This document shows, piece by piece, positions 10,680 through 21,635 of a DNA stretch of 64,000 nt. Positions within the stretch are counted from its first letter, which is position 1. Each line of letters opens with the position of its first letter. The DNA is from Hyaloperonospora brassicae (taxonomy: Eukaryota > Oomycota > Peronosporomycetes > Peronosporales > Peronosporaceae): NCBI GenBank assembly GCA_947650285.1, contig CANTFL010001332.1:186001-250000 (forward strand). Reading direction: 5' to 3'. Made by a program: the position numbers and the translations under genes. The notes beneath the pieces were generated by a model. It was not told where the DNA came from. It was given only the letters and a program-made list of their open reading frames with translations, and ran no database searches.

Positions 10680-13583
10680 ATGTCGGCAAAGAGCGCTTTC
10701 GTGGCGCTGCAAGACCGTTTCGTGAGCTCCTTAGCAATCGCTTACTGCCCCAGTATGGACCTCGTGGCACTGATCACTCCGGACCGTGACCTTCTCGTCC
10801 ATGTGCGTAGATTTACAGTCCTCTTGTGTCGCCTTTCTGTTTGTCTCGTACCCGTCGTCAATAAGATTGCCCATGAACTCGGTCAAATGTACTGACATTC
10901 TGCCACTCACTCGGTCTCCATTTTGTGCGCTCTTTGGTATCGCTGTAGCGCACGACGTCGTGGCAAAAGTTACTGCACTGTAAAGCATCGGCCGTTGGCT
11001 CGGAAATGGTGACGCTGGCGTGGAAACCCGATGGGCTGCACCTCGCAGTTGGATGTGACAGAGGAGACGTGCTCATCATTGAAATCGAGTCGGGTGGGGT
11101 CGTGCCAAGAGCGTGCAGTACCTTTTGTCATGAACATTGTGTCACTGCAATGCACTGGGTCCAGATCACGGAGACGATGGAGCAGAATGGACGTTGTAGC
11201 GAGCGAAAACGGCGATGTCGAAACAGTTCTGGTGCTGTGGGTGCCGCACGATGCGCTCGTGACGTGATGTCTCAATCGAAAGTCCAGTTTCAACGTCGAG
11301 CAGCGAGGTTCCTTGCAGGATCCCGTGCGACGACTAGCTTGGATACGCTCCTCGTTACTGCGGACAAACAGGGATGCATTGCATTGTGGTGGATGGGGCA
11401 CGTGCTGCTGACTCGTGTCGATCTGAGGAAACATCTTACTGACGAAGAGCGTCGACTACTGGACCGAGTGGGGCAGGAACAGAGTGATGTGGAGACGTTC
11501 CGTGTCGAACGAGTGAGTGTCGTGCCCGACTTGTCGCTTGTGGTCGTCCTGCTTGCGTTTTTTAGTAGCACGAGAGGCCACGTGGACGACGCGATGCATG
11601 CTTCGAAGTCGTATCGCATGCTGAGTCTCGATATGACGGCTCTTCAGCGCATTCGCGAGGATGTGGCACTTGTGGCGAGCACAGTTGGCTGCGTGCACAC
11701 ACTGCTGGATCGGATCGTCAGTTGCAATAAGCAAATGAAGACGGAGTGGAAAAACGCTACACGCGTTTTTGAGCTGAAGATGGGACTTATCGGGTCGCTC
11801 TATGAGAAGTACGCGTGTGAGGTGACGCCGCAAGAAGACATGTTATCGGTGCTGGTGAGTGGCATCGCACCGCCTGTGCTGGCCCAGTACTTCGCTCAAG
11901 ACATTCAAGAGATGGTACGTGCAGACACATTCGCTGAAACTGGCAGAGGTTATCGCGTGTCTTGATCGTTTTGGATCGCGTGTGTGGCTACTAGAGTGTG
12001 CATCGAATGCAGAAAGCGATGTGTAGTGGTTGTGACTCGCTTCGGACGCTTGCTGAGGGTACGCTGAAGCAGGCTCTAGTAGAGCTACTGTTTCGATTGT
12101 CGGAGATACGTGGTCACGCCAAGTGGAAGACTCAAGAGTATGCAAATACGTTGGGGATCACTATCTCTGCTCTCGACGACCTTGTCCGAGTTGTGGAAGA
12201 CGCGCTTGTGGAAGTGGAGACGCTTATACTGGCGATACACGAAACGCTGCTTGACTTTGCGCTGTTGTTCCAGTGGATGATCGAACGTATCCGCATCCAC
12301 ACCAATGTGCATCGACGAGGAGGTGACACAAGTGCATCAGGGCTTGCCGGATCCAACGCCAGCACTGCCACTGGGCCAAACTCGCTTCTCAACTTGCGGC
12401 GCCTGTGTGACTTCTTACAACGTGCCGCAGAAGCTGCAAAACGTTTTCGCAAACAGCAGCCGAGTCCAAGCACGTACAAAGTGGAGACCACGTTCGGCAA
12501 CCCGGTGTCTTTGCACCTTTCAGCTCGACAAGTTCCATCAAGCGATAGTGCGCAGAACCCAGCGGCAGGATGCTTTGATGCCTTGACTCAGTCGATGCAA
12601 GAGCAATGGCTGATCCTGCAGAATGCAGTGTCTATCACACTCGCGCAAACGATCAGACGTGATCCGAGTGGATGCTTCACGATTGGGAACAGCAATAGCG
12701 TTGTCGACGAATGCCGTATCCATTTCCGGAAGCCGTTCAGCGAGCAAAGGTCGGACGATATTGCTGAGATCGCTGATGGGAGCAGTGACGAAGAGAGTGA
12801 GGAAGAGACGGTCGATTGGGACGCCCTCAAGTATTACGGACGCCTGCCGGATGACCAGACGGATTGTAGTACAATGCTAGTGGGCTTTCGACTCCGATCG
12901 GGTCTTCTACTACTGCTGCGTGCATCTCAACGGGAGGATTACCGTCCACTTCAACACGGGACGCCTTCACGCTTAGTTTGGGATGCTGCAGTCATCCGCT
13001 TCTCGCGAGAGTCTTCCGAAGGTGCTGTCACGTGCCAAGCATTTGACTTTTACGGCGATGGACCATCAGACAAGCAAGAACAGCTCGCATTTGTGCTGGA
13101 TTGCGTGGCAGACGGCGGCAAGGGACATGAAGGTTGTGTATCTGACGAACAACAACAACCAGGACAATTGGTTGCGTCTTTGTGATATGTGCACTAACTG
13201 CTTCTGCTGCTGTTGCTTGTTCTTATAGCGTGGCTGTACCTGCAGTCGTACGACAACGTTGCGTTCTCGTGCACGAATGCCGCAATGCCACTTGAGGTAT
13301 GACACGAATACTTGCCGTATCGATACGTCCTCGTGCTCACCCTGATTGTCTCCAGGTCATCTTAGCTCAGTGCGTCACTCTTACTATTTCGCTCGACCCA
13401 ACTCGAGGACGACGCATCGCTTCGTTGTCGACGCCCGTGCAAACCAGTGGAAACGCGATTGCTGTGACTGCGACCGGTGCTCGTGGAGTTGTGTGCGTCA
13501 CTTTGCCACCTGCTCGCTTGGTCATCTTGGACGCAGAAGACAGCGGAGACGACGAAGACGATGATGGCGATGTTGTCAAGTGA
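10680..13583 (+). CDS. APC4: Anaphase-promoting complex subunit 4
   Basis: Five exons: 10680-10802, 10949-11914, 11995-13132, 13229-13296 and 13356-13583 (about 840 residues). Phases fit throughout. The end of exon 3 could be 13132 or 13135, because both keep phase and both donors are weak. Exons 1-2 read ...DLLVH|RTTSWQKLL then LAWKPDGLHLAVGCDRGDV, the first WD40-like blades of APC4. Exon 2 ends and exon 3 begins the helical APC4 long domain (VSGIAPPVLAQYFAQDIQEM; LLFRLSEIRGHAKW). An acidic DEESEEE stretch sits near 625-637. Exons 4-5 (WLYLQSYDNVAFS; TGARGVVCVTLPPARLVILDAE) complete the C-terminal blade. APC4 is a scaffold of the APC/C ubiquitin ligase in mitosis. Family assignment is confident. 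Confidence 0.88.
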
Positions 13584-14424
13584 TCCTGCATGAGACTCGC
13601 GGTAAACGCAGAACGGATCGAGCACTATCTCGTCTTCTCATCGCTGTCCTACGTCGGCTGGCAGTCCACCTCGGTCGTTGGCTCTTTTGTTGCTTGGATG
13701 CCATCCGACAACCAATGTGAGTTGGGAGCTGGCATCGTTCTCGGCGTAGCAGCTCTCGAACCGAAGCTGGTCATGCCGTTCGTGCACAGACTACGTCTTG
13801 TTCGGAGGACCAGCGCTGGACGTGCGTACCCCTGCCGTCGAACTTGCGCTTCATCAGAGCGAGCAGGACTTTCGACGTGGTGGAAAGGTGCTGTTTGCAC
13901 ACACCTGGTCGACGTAGCCACTCAGTGGAACGGACGCTCGTTCAGTGACGAGAATTCCGACGATGGGGTGTGTATGCGCCAAAGTTGGCGACAGATCGGC
14001 ACGATTTCGTCAACGCTTGACCTCACGAACAAGCACATGAGCTGTTCGAAGTGCACCGTCCTTCGGGATGCCAAAGCGACGGCGTGACAGTGACCAGGAG
14101 CTGACATCCAAACGGTGCACAAGAACTCAAATGTGCTCAATCTGTCTGCAAAGGTGATCCCGATGAGCTGCAGGTAGATGGAAAGCAGACCACGGCCAAG
14201 CGTGGAGCCACTCGCTACGTACGCGTCAAACACGGATCGAAGTTATGTTCGCGCTACCATCATCGCTGACAGTGCTGACGTTGCGTACTGCCAGCGCGGC
14301 ACTGGATCCGGATCGACCTGTTGGCAGCTGACACTATGATGCACAAACGCTTCGTCAGCGTGTTCAGGCAAAGCAGTATATTGTCGTTGCAAGCACACAT
14401 CGCTCGGATAGTACCTAGGTACAT
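13584..14424. other. Intergenic with broken coding-like fragments
   Basis: Short plus-strand pieces in different frames look once-coding (for example DYVLFGGPALDVRTPAVELA around 13790-13860 and MPKRRRDSDQELTSK around 14067-14112), but stops and frame changes separate them and no domain is recognised. Treat this as possible gene debris; it also holds the 3' flanks of APC4 and SRP54. Confidence 0.3.
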
Positions 14425-15951
14425 CTAGAACGGCATTTCCATGCCCATGCCCTGAGCCATTTTAGCCATTGCACCGGGATCCATGCCTTGCATCTGCTTC
14501 ATCACCCGTACCAAGTTCTGCGGGCCACCCATTTGTGCCATCACCCTGGGGTCAATGACCTTCGATAGCTGCTGCATCACAACGTTCGGGTTGCGCGTCA
14601 TCTGCTTCCCGAGCGCAGCGTCCCCTGTCTTCATGAGATTGCTCTTGCCCATGCGACTCACCACAGCGGCAAACTGCTTGTGGCACTTCAGCAGGAACCC
14701 CACCTCAACCAGCTGGCAACCCGAGCCACGCGCAACACGCATCTGGCGCGAGTCCGAGAGCGGGACGACACCGTCCAGCTCAGCATCCGTCATACTGTCC
14801 ATCATAAAGAGAAACCGCCGAAGTCGTTTCGAAGCCTCTTCTTCGCCTCCGCCCGTGTTCATCATCTCGCTCATACCCTGAGGCAAGCCCGGAATCATGG
14901 CCATGACTTTGCTCAACGGACCAATCTTCATGACGCTCTGGAACTGTTTGTACATGTCTCGCAGCGTAAACACGCCCTTCTGGAACTTTTCGACCATTTC
15001 CTCCTGGTTATCAAGCATGCCGCTCGTCTTCACTTCCTCCATCAGGCCTCGAATGTCGCCCATTCCCATGAGCCGACTCACAAAACTATGGGCGTTAAAC
15101 GCTTCAAAGTCCACAAAATGTTCGCCCGTGCCGTAGAAAATAATCGGCGACCCCGTTGCGGCTACGGCACTGAGCGCACCGCCACCTTTTGCATGACCGT
15201 CGAGCTTGGTGATGATCACACTGCCCACGTGCACCGTCTCACGGAACGCACTTGCTTGGTCAAACACGGCTTGGCCGATCGTCGAGTCCATGACAAACAC
15301 AATGTCGTCCGGCTGGACGGCTGTCGAGACCTCTTTCATTTCTGCAAACAAGTCGGCCTCCTGCTTATGACGACCGCTCGTGTCGACCAGAATGATCTCA
15401 TAGTGCTCGGCACGAAACTGCGCCACGCCTTCTTCGGCAATACGAACCGGGTCGGCTTCGGTGTAGCTCCCGTAAAACGGGATCCGCAGCTTCGTCGAGT
15501 TCTGCTTGAGCTGATCAAAGGCGCCAGCACGGAACGTATCGGCACAGACCATGCACGTTTTCCAGCCCTTGCGCTGGTAGTAGTGGGCAAACTTGGCAAT
15601 GCTCGTGGTCTTGCCGCTGCCCTGGAGCCCGACAAACATGACCACGTTGCTCTGGCCCTTCTTCATCTTGTAGGGCAGCGCCTCCGGCTGCAGCATGAGC
15701 ACGAGCTGGTCGACGAGCGACTTCTGGATCAACCGGCGGCGGTTCACGCCCGAGCTCGCGTCCTGGAGGTTCACAGCGAGCTTGACGTTGTCCCGGAGCT
15801 GACGCACGAGACGCACTTGGACGTCGGACTCGAGCAGCGCGCCGCTGATCTCCTTGAGCAGCGCGTTGAACACCTCGTCGTCGACGACCATCGACCGGTT
15901 GAGCTTGGCGAGCGCGCCCTGCAGCTTCGACCCGAGCTCCGAGAGCACCAT
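14425..15951 (-). CDS. SRP54: Signal recognition particle 54 kDa subunit
   Basis: Single exon, 508 residues, the usual length for eukaryotic SRP54. The N domain covers 1-90 (MVLSELGSKLQGALAKL). The GTPase domain carries G1 GLQGSGKTT (108-116), DTFRAGAFDQLKQN, DTSGRHKQE (the eukaryotic form of DTAGR) and TKLDGHAKGGGALS. The closing GxGEH..D.E.F motif is present. The Met-rich M domain fills the C-terminus (RVMKQMQGMDPGAMAKMAQGMGMEMPF), binding signal peptides and SRP RNA. It acts in cytosolic co-translational targeting to the ER. It is divergently paired with msrB at a 343-bp intergenic distance; the 5' leader contains a CTGT-rich tandem repeat. Assignment is very secure. Confidence 0.97.
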   Translation of the reverse strand: MVLSELGSKLQGALAKLNRSMVVDDEVFNALLKEISGALLESDVQVRLVRQLRDNVKLAVNLQDASSGVNRRRLIQKSLVDQLVLMLQPEALPYKMKKGQSNVVMFVGLQGSGKTTSIAKFAHYYQRKGWKTCMVCADTFRAGAFDQLKQNSTKLRIPFYGSYTEADPVRIAEEGVAQFRAEHYEIILVDTSGRHKQEADLFAEMKEVSTAVQPDDIVFVMDSTIGQAVFDQASAFRETVHVGSVIITKLDGHAKGGGALSAVAATGSPIIFYGTGEHFVDFEAFNAHSFVSRLMGMGDIRGLMEEVKTSGMLDNQEEMVEKFQKGVFTLRDMYKQFQSVMKIGPLSKVMAMIPGLPQGMSEMMNTGGGEEEASKRLRRFLFMMDSMTDAELDGVVPLSDSRQMRVARGSGCQLVEVGFLLKCHKQFAAVVSRMGKSNLMKTGDAALGKQMTRNPNVVMQQLSKVIDPRVMAQMGGPQNLVRVMKQMQGMDPGAMAKMAQGMGMEMPF

Positions 15952-15956
15952 ACTAC

Positions 15957-16066
15957 CTGTCTGCCTGTCTGTCTGTCTGTCTGCCTACCTGTCTGTCTGT
16001 GTGGTAACAACCTGTCTGTCTGTGTGGTAACAACCTGTCTGTGTGTCTGGTAACAACCTGTTGCTG
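15957..16066. repeat. CTGT-rich minisatellite in the SRP54 5' leader
   Basis: Imperfect CTGT tetranucleotides, then three copies of an approximately 20-bp unit ending GTGTGGTAACAAC (or a close variant). It starts 6 bp upstream of the SRP54 start codon, so it is probably transcribed as a 5' UTR GACA-type repeat. Confidence 0.85.
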
Positions 16067-16294
16067 GCTCCTTTGCGTCTCTTTTTAATTGGGAGCCGAT
16101 GATGGGTCCCCCAGTGGGTGACTGACCCCCCCCGGAGGTTGCGCCAATGTGGACGGAAGGTGCCACCGAACGCCGTGCTGGACCCGTTGCGGGTTTGATC
16201 GGAGCGCTATGCTGGATCAGAGGTTCGCCTTCTCGCGCCCGCCTTTTCTTGTTCGGTGGGCGTTGGCTCTCGACTGCTGGATCGCTTTCGGCCC

Positions 16295-17071
16295 ATGTCC
16301 CCGTCGCGACTCCTGCGACCGTCTGTGTTTCTAAGTCTCTCGGCAGCGGCTCTCGCGCGTGCACCTTATTCCTTTGCTGCTTCGTCGACGGTCGCGTCTG
16401 GAATGGCCAGCCGTAGCAGTAGCACGTGTGGCAGTAGCCCGGGCGTGGCGAAGCTGTCGGAAGAAGAGTGGAAGAAGCGGCTGACGCCAGTGCAGTACCA
16501 AGTGCTGCGGCTCAAGGGCACGGAACGAGCGGGCACGGGAGTGTACAACAAGCACGAACAGACGGGCGTGTACGTGTGTGCGGGCTGCAAGACGCCGCTG
16601 TATTCGTCGACGACCAAGTTTGACTCTGGCTGCGGCTGGCCCGCGTTCTACGATGCGATGCCCGGGGCCATCCGGGTACGGGGCCGAGTCGGTAGCAGTA
16701 GCCAGCGGTTCGCCATGCACTGTGGTTGACAATGGGGGCGTGTTTGTAACCTGTCATGTAGACTATTCCCGATGCTGATGGACGTCGGGTTGAGATTGTG
16801 TGTGCCAAGTGTGGCGGGTGAGAAGAAGAAGAAGAAGAAGAAGAAGGAGACATTGGCCAATCTGGAGACGTTTTTGATGGTGTTGATGACTGCTGACGCT
16901 TTGTGGATATGTATTTGTGTGGACATGTATTTCTGTGTGTGTGTGTGTGTGATGTGCAGTCACATGGGTCACGTGTTCAAGGGCGAGGGGTTCAACACGC
17001 CAACGGATGAGCGCCACTGCGTGAACAGCGTGTCGCTCGTGTTTCATGACAATGAGGTGCCGCCTCAGTAA
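16295..17071 (+). CDS. msrB: Peptide methionine-R-sulfoxide reductase MsrB
   Basis: Three exons: 16295-16675, 16762-16817 and 16960-17071, with GTACGG and GTGAGA donors and TAG and CAG acceptors, giving 182 residues. MsrB reduces methionine-R-sulfoxide in proteins. All family marks are present: zinc CAGC and CAKC pairs, [11 protein letters not shown], the spliced [13 protein letters not shown] (the GGH is formed across intron 2), and the catalytic Cys in RHCVNS. The first about 40 residues ([21 protein letters not shown]...) are a hydrophobic or basic targeting sequence, so the protein is probably secreted, in the ER or organellar. Intron 2 carries GAA and GT microsatellites. The start is the ATG at 16295; an upstream in-frame GTG is not used. 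Divergent from SRP54. Confidence 0.93.
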
Positions 17072-17264
17072 GCAGATCGATGCTCTGTTGTTTCTGAGTA
17101 CGTCTTGCACTAAACGGGCCGTCGAAGCGGAACAACAGCAGACAAGTGAACGACTTGCAAGACAGAGCTCTCTTTGGTGCGATCAGAAGACAGTGGACGC
17201 GAACACGAGGATACTTGCGCACACGCGAGGCGGATTAATTGGTAACTAACACGGACTGTCTTCT

Positions 17265-18496
17265 CTACAACAAACTGTCGTCTTCTTGGTCACTCGAGTC
17301 GTCGAAGCAGCTGTCAGCAGCAAGGTGCTCGAGCTCGGCAGGGTGCAAGACGTACTGCTGTTTCGGGCTTGGCGTCGTCGGGAGCAGGCGGTCTGTGGTT
17401 GTCTCGCCGAGCACGACCTCGAGGTTCTTCCACCATCCCTGATTGAATGGAAACGCACGGCCGTACTGGTGACACTCGATCGTTGTTGCGCCGTGGACCA
17501 AGAGGTACGAGTGGACGACGATGAAACCCAGCAAACTGATTGCCAGGGCGCCGCTCAGGATAAACCCCACAACGACCGGTGCAGACAAGTTGGCACCGGC
17601 ATCGCTGCGTCGCCCGTCTCTGCTATAAAGTGCCGTCAGGAATGGCCCCGCCAGCGCTCGCGCGCACATGGACAGCGCAACGAAGGCGTACACGACAAAA
17701 TGGAAGAAGAACTTGTAATTGCCCTCACCGATGCAATTGGCGACCCACGGACAGTGATGATCTGCACCGAACAGCAACCGCAGCAGCAGCAGAACACGAC
17801 CATCAACACACGAGCGCATCGACACCCGACCGCATTGACGCAGGCAGCACCAGAACGTACCCATTCTCAGCACACAGCGATTGCAAAAGCTGCAGTGATG
17901 TGCTCGAAACGGCTTCAGCTGCTGGCATCGATGGCACGAGCTCATCACCGGCAGACTCGTGCAACTGCCTTGTTCCATGGCCTCCTGCAACGCCGTTTGC
18001 GCGCGCTGCACGACAGCCGGCGTGACGTATCCAGGGTCTAGAGGCAGCAGCAGCAGCAGTAGCAGCACCATCAGCAGCAGCACCACCGGCAGCATCAGCA
18101 ACTCTCGAGACCGACGTCGAGTACCTCTGCCACTGGATCGCATCGCGTGGCCGTCGTACCTGTGAACACGACTTTGTAGTACGCCACGAGCGTACACCCG
18201 ACGACAAAGTGGAACACGAGACCCTCTGCCACGCGCAGGAGCACGAACAGCCCCACTGACCGCCTCAGCTCGAGGAGCCAATGCGCAGTCATAAAGACAG
18301 CGTACTCGAGACTGATAATGGCCGTGACGAGGCACACGGGCAGCGCTGAGACGGCGCGGAGCAGCGCACTGCCCACACGACAGCTCGTCAGTCAGTGGAC
18401 GAGTTGCAGCGGACAGTGCTGCGCACGATTCACTGCAGGTACAAGAGGACGGACGAACAGCAGCGGGTGGACGTACTTGTGGTGGACGCGCAGCAT
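17265..18496 (-). CDS. DHHC-type palmitoyltransferase
   Basis: Four exons on the minus strand: 18496-18477 (only 20 nt, MLRVHHN), 18368-18160, 18037-17861 and 17761-17265, giving 300 residues. All three junctions keep phase and use GTACG donors and CAG/TAG acceptors. Junction 2 recreates VVFT|DPGYV, the DPG motif after TM2. Junction 3 recreates RM|DHHCPWVANCIGEGNYKFF inside the catalytic Cys-rich domain (CHRCQQLKPFRAHHCSFCNRC). Four hydrophobic segments (two before, two after the DHHC core) and a GATTIECHQ motif (TTxE) complete the family pattern. It transfers palmitate to cytosolic cysteines of membrane proteins. The acidic tail ends DDSSDQEDDSLL. The tiny first exon is the least certain part. 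Divergent from the ankyrin gene. Confidence 0.88.
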
Positions 18497-18925
18497 CGCG
18501 TCTCTTCCTCGCGACGCAACCGGCGGAGCTGTGGACGAGGTCGATCCTATTTCTAAAGCGTGGCAAAAACCTCTATGAATCGATTGGCAAGCGGCAGTAA
18601 ACGTGCAGGTGGCGCGACTCGATTCGATTGCTCACTTTTCGTGACTCGCTCGACACCCGCTGCGACCGCAATACCGCAACTCGTTTTGAAACAGGATAAG
18701 CGCGTTTCTATCACAAAAGGGCCTGTTTTGTCAGCATTTCAAAGACGCTCGCTCGCGTTGGAGCCTCTTGAAACGCGTTTCTACCATTCATGGCTCGTCT
18801 CTGCCACGCCCATGGCCCGTTTCTTGTCACGTTTGTCACCACGAGGCGCTTTGGTGTCGGACAAGCGCATGTCACTGGCGCTGCTTTGACCTTCGAGAGT
18901 TTATTGGGCATTGAGTTCCCGAGTC
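18497..18925. promoter_or_regulatory. Shared divergent promoter region, DHHC and ankyrin genes
   Basis: 429 bp separate the two starts. It contains three TTTCTA words (18550-18556, 18704-18710, 18777-18783) and a GCTCACTTTTCGTG segment near 18630 that loosely resembles the oomycete initiator. No experimental boundary can be given. Confidence 0.4.
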
Positions 18926-20801
18926 ATGGGGAACCGCGCGTCGCTGCATCGCGCGTGCGAGTACGGCGACCTGGCGGAAGTGCGTCGGCTGCTGACGACC
19001 GCAACAGACGAGTGCGATCTCGAAGCAACAGACGACTGCGGCCGCACGCCGCTGCTGCTGGCGGTCGCTCGTGGGGTACCGTTGCGCAGCCACGAAGAAG
19101 AAACGACGACGACGAGAGAGACGGACGACGACGACGACGACGGCGTCAATAGTGACGTGGTCCGTACTGACAGGGAACACGCGGATTGGTCGATAAGCGA
19201 ACAAGCGAGCCAATCAGCCGGCGTGCTTTTCCCGTCTTACGACCATGGCACTCTTGCGAGGGACCCCCGGGCGCTCCCCGGTCTGGCGCCCGAGGTCGCG
19301 ATCCTGCACCTGCTGCTTCGCCACGGAGCGAACGTGGCCCACTCGGACGAGAACGGCCGCACGGCGCTGCACTACGCGTGTCTCGTGCAGAACGCAGTGG
19401 CCATTCGGATGCTCCTGCGGGCGGGCGCGCGGCCCACGCGAGAGCGCTGTGGTTTGCTGCCGCAGGATCTGCTGCAGAGGGGGCACATGTCCGAGTGGGC
19501 CGCGCAGGCGCAGGCGCTCAAAGAGGCGCTCGAGCAGGTCACGAATGCGAGTGGCTATGCGATGACGCTCCTGGCGTTCCGACCGAGTGGGATCGTGCAG
19601 CTGGACATGGGCGGACAGGTCGAGAAGGGGTCGTTTGTCACGTGTACGGCAGCCGTGAGAGAGAGAGCGTGGGAGATGGGGTACTGATGCTGTGGTGATT
19701 GTGTGACTTGTCTGCATGTGCAGTAGAGTACGACGTGCCGGAGACGCACTCGGTGAAGGACTACGTTCAGGTGCTCGTGTCCGAGGCAGCATCGATGGAG
19801 ATTCAGATGGGGTCGTACCATTACGTGCCAGCGGGTGGCCACGGCCAGCTCACGATCAGTACCAAGGAGATTCCAGCAGCCAGCATCGTTCGCTTTGTGT
19901 ACGTCAAATGCGACATCAACACCATGTCGCGAGAGGTGGTGGCCAGCGGCTGCAACGCAGTGGTACAGGCTTCGGTCGGCGAGATCTTCCAGTACGAGCT
20001 GTTTTTGTACGATCGCGTGGTGGAGGTGGAGAGCATTGCGAAGTTTGAGTTTATCGATCAGCCGCTGATCGTGCTCAAGCGCATTGGCATACTCGTTGGC
20101 GAGGGCATTGACTGGGTCGATGTTCGCCCGGACAATCACATTGTTGCAGTGAACGATGTGCGCATTGACGCTATGGAGTTTGCTGACGCGGTGCGCATCT
20201 TGCAAGTAAACAATGGTAGGCGATGCACAAAGCTTCTCATGCAGAATTACTCGGCGTGCGGTGACTTCATACCGGAGAAAATCCTTGGCGTGGGTGTCGT
20301 TGAGAAGTACGCGTACTTGCGTCCAGTGGATGAGGAGCACGCGAGCGAAGGTCAGGAACCGACACACGAAGCGTGGATGCATGGCAGACGTGGTAGCTGC
20401 CACGAAGATGGCAGCGAGGATGTAGCGAGCAGCCGAGACGCGGGACCGAGTCGACTGGGCACATTTTCGTCGGCCGTGCAGCTGCCACAGGAGACAACCG
20501 GGACGTCTGTGCCCTCTTCCGTATCGTCACTGCTGCTTCAGGAGGAGGCAAGTGTTGCAACATGCGAAGCGACTGCTGGCGGTCATGACTATCGACCCGC
20601 GACGGACAATGAGCAGACCAGTTGCGCTGTCTCAACTATCGAGACAGTGGTGCCTCTGCAGAACTCGCTGGAGCTTGTACGTGCTAGTATGTCTCATTGT
20701 CTTCTTTGCCTGCTCTGTGCTCATGCCACCCGTCGTGCGTTTGTTCACTGCAGCTGGCTCAGCTCCAACACGGTATTTCCATCGGCCAAGCTGCAAGGTG
20801 A
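18926..20801 (+). CDS. Ankyrin-repeat protein with myristoylation-type N-terminus
   Basis: Three exons: 18926-19643, 19724-20676 and 20754-20801, giving 572 residues. The first ATG gives MGNRASLH, a Gly2/Ser6 pattern typical of N-myristoylation. Ankyrin repeats lie at about 5-50 and 125-180 (LHRACEYGDLAEVRRLL; GRTALHYACLVQNAVAIRMLLRAGA), separated by a Thr/Asp-rich insert. Exon 2 encodes a beta-rich region and then a PDZ-like stretch near 345-400 (VRPDNHIVAVNDVRIDAMEFADAVRIL), followed by a low-complexity tail. Exon 3 (LAQLQHGISIGQAAR, then TGA) restores an amphipathic end. An alternative donor, AAG|GTGAGG at 20797, could join further sequence. A membrane-tethered adaptor role is inferred from the domains; no specific partner is known. 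It shares its promoter region with the DHHC enzyme. Confidence 0.78.
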
Positions 20802-21635
20802 GGGTCCGCTTGCAACGTGGCTGACTAGTGCATATGGACGCCCAAGAGCATGGAAAGTAATGATGACGACGATGGTGTGATGACGATGACGATGATGGCG
20901 ATGATGACGGGCGAATGCGTCTGCGATTTGACTGCGTGGATTGCAAGGCGGACGGGTTGCCACCTAGTGAAGAGATTTTGTTACCATTTCGAAGACGCGA
21001 GCCGAGCCTGGAGGAGCAGACAAGTGGTATAGCAGGACGCAGCAGACGCGTGTTGGGCGCGCAGATGATTTATTGGTACCCAACAAGTCGTCTCGGTTGG
21101 TCGTCGTCTCAGTTGGTCGTCGTCTCAGTTGGTCGTCGTCTCGTTTGGTCGTCATCTCGTGCGTCGTAATCAATGAATCAATCAAGGACCCGTGTTTTAT
21201 GGAGCCGAGTGAGTGCCCAGGCGCTTGTGCAAAGAGGAGGACGCGGTGGATGTGTCCACACATACTAGAGCTCGTGAGGTGGTATGTACACATACTGGAG
21301 CTCGTCAGGTGCGTAACTAGTTCTATGCAGCAAGTGTGGGAAACTATCTATGTGCCGGTGGCACGTCTGCCGTGTCATCATTAGCTGACCAGATCACAAT
21401 CTTGTGGCCTGGTCGTCGATCGCACACGATGTGGCTGCAGTGCACCGCTCCTGTCTCCGTTCTCGAAGTCCCACTACCGCAGCAGTAGCACACAAGAGGC
21501 ACCTGCTCAGGAGCTCCTCCCTCGTCGTTTTCGCTCTGCGGCCCAAGTAGCTCCTCACTTTGTCTCTTTCGCTCGGCAGCTCAAGTAGCTCCTCCCGTAC
21601 GACAGTACGATACCCAAGCAGAGCCGCGACTATCA
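20802..21635. other. Intergenic with two repeat clusters
   Basis: An open frame from about 20867 reads a GAT/GAC run and then MRLRFDCVDCKADGLPPSEE, which looks somewhat coding but has no usable acceptor, so it is not called. Direct repeats lie near 21257-21310 (CACATACT(A/G)GAGCTCGT) and near 21546-21600 (AAGTAGCTCCTC), just upstream of the secreted-protein gene. Confidence 0.4.
21087..21167. repeat. 16-bp minisatellite, about 4.5 units
   Basis: Unit CGTCGTCTCAGTTGGT repeats with a few substitutions in the outer copies. It lies between the ankyrin gene and the secreted-protein gene. Confidence 0.9.

Noticed and set aside
13590..14087. 165-codon plus-strand frame after APC4
   Set aside because: Starts 7 bp past the APC4 stop, no recognisable domain, and competing coding-like fragments in other frames point to decayed sequence.
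14680..16053. 457-codon plus-strand frame opposite SRP54
   Set aside because: Pure antisense of the conserved SRP54 gene; the end is the CTGT repeat translated.
20867..21070. Possible fourth exon of the ankyrin gene (MRLRFDCVDCKADG...)
   Set aside because: No AG acceptor exists between the stop at 20864 and the start of that frame, and a TGA at 20799 already closes exon 3.
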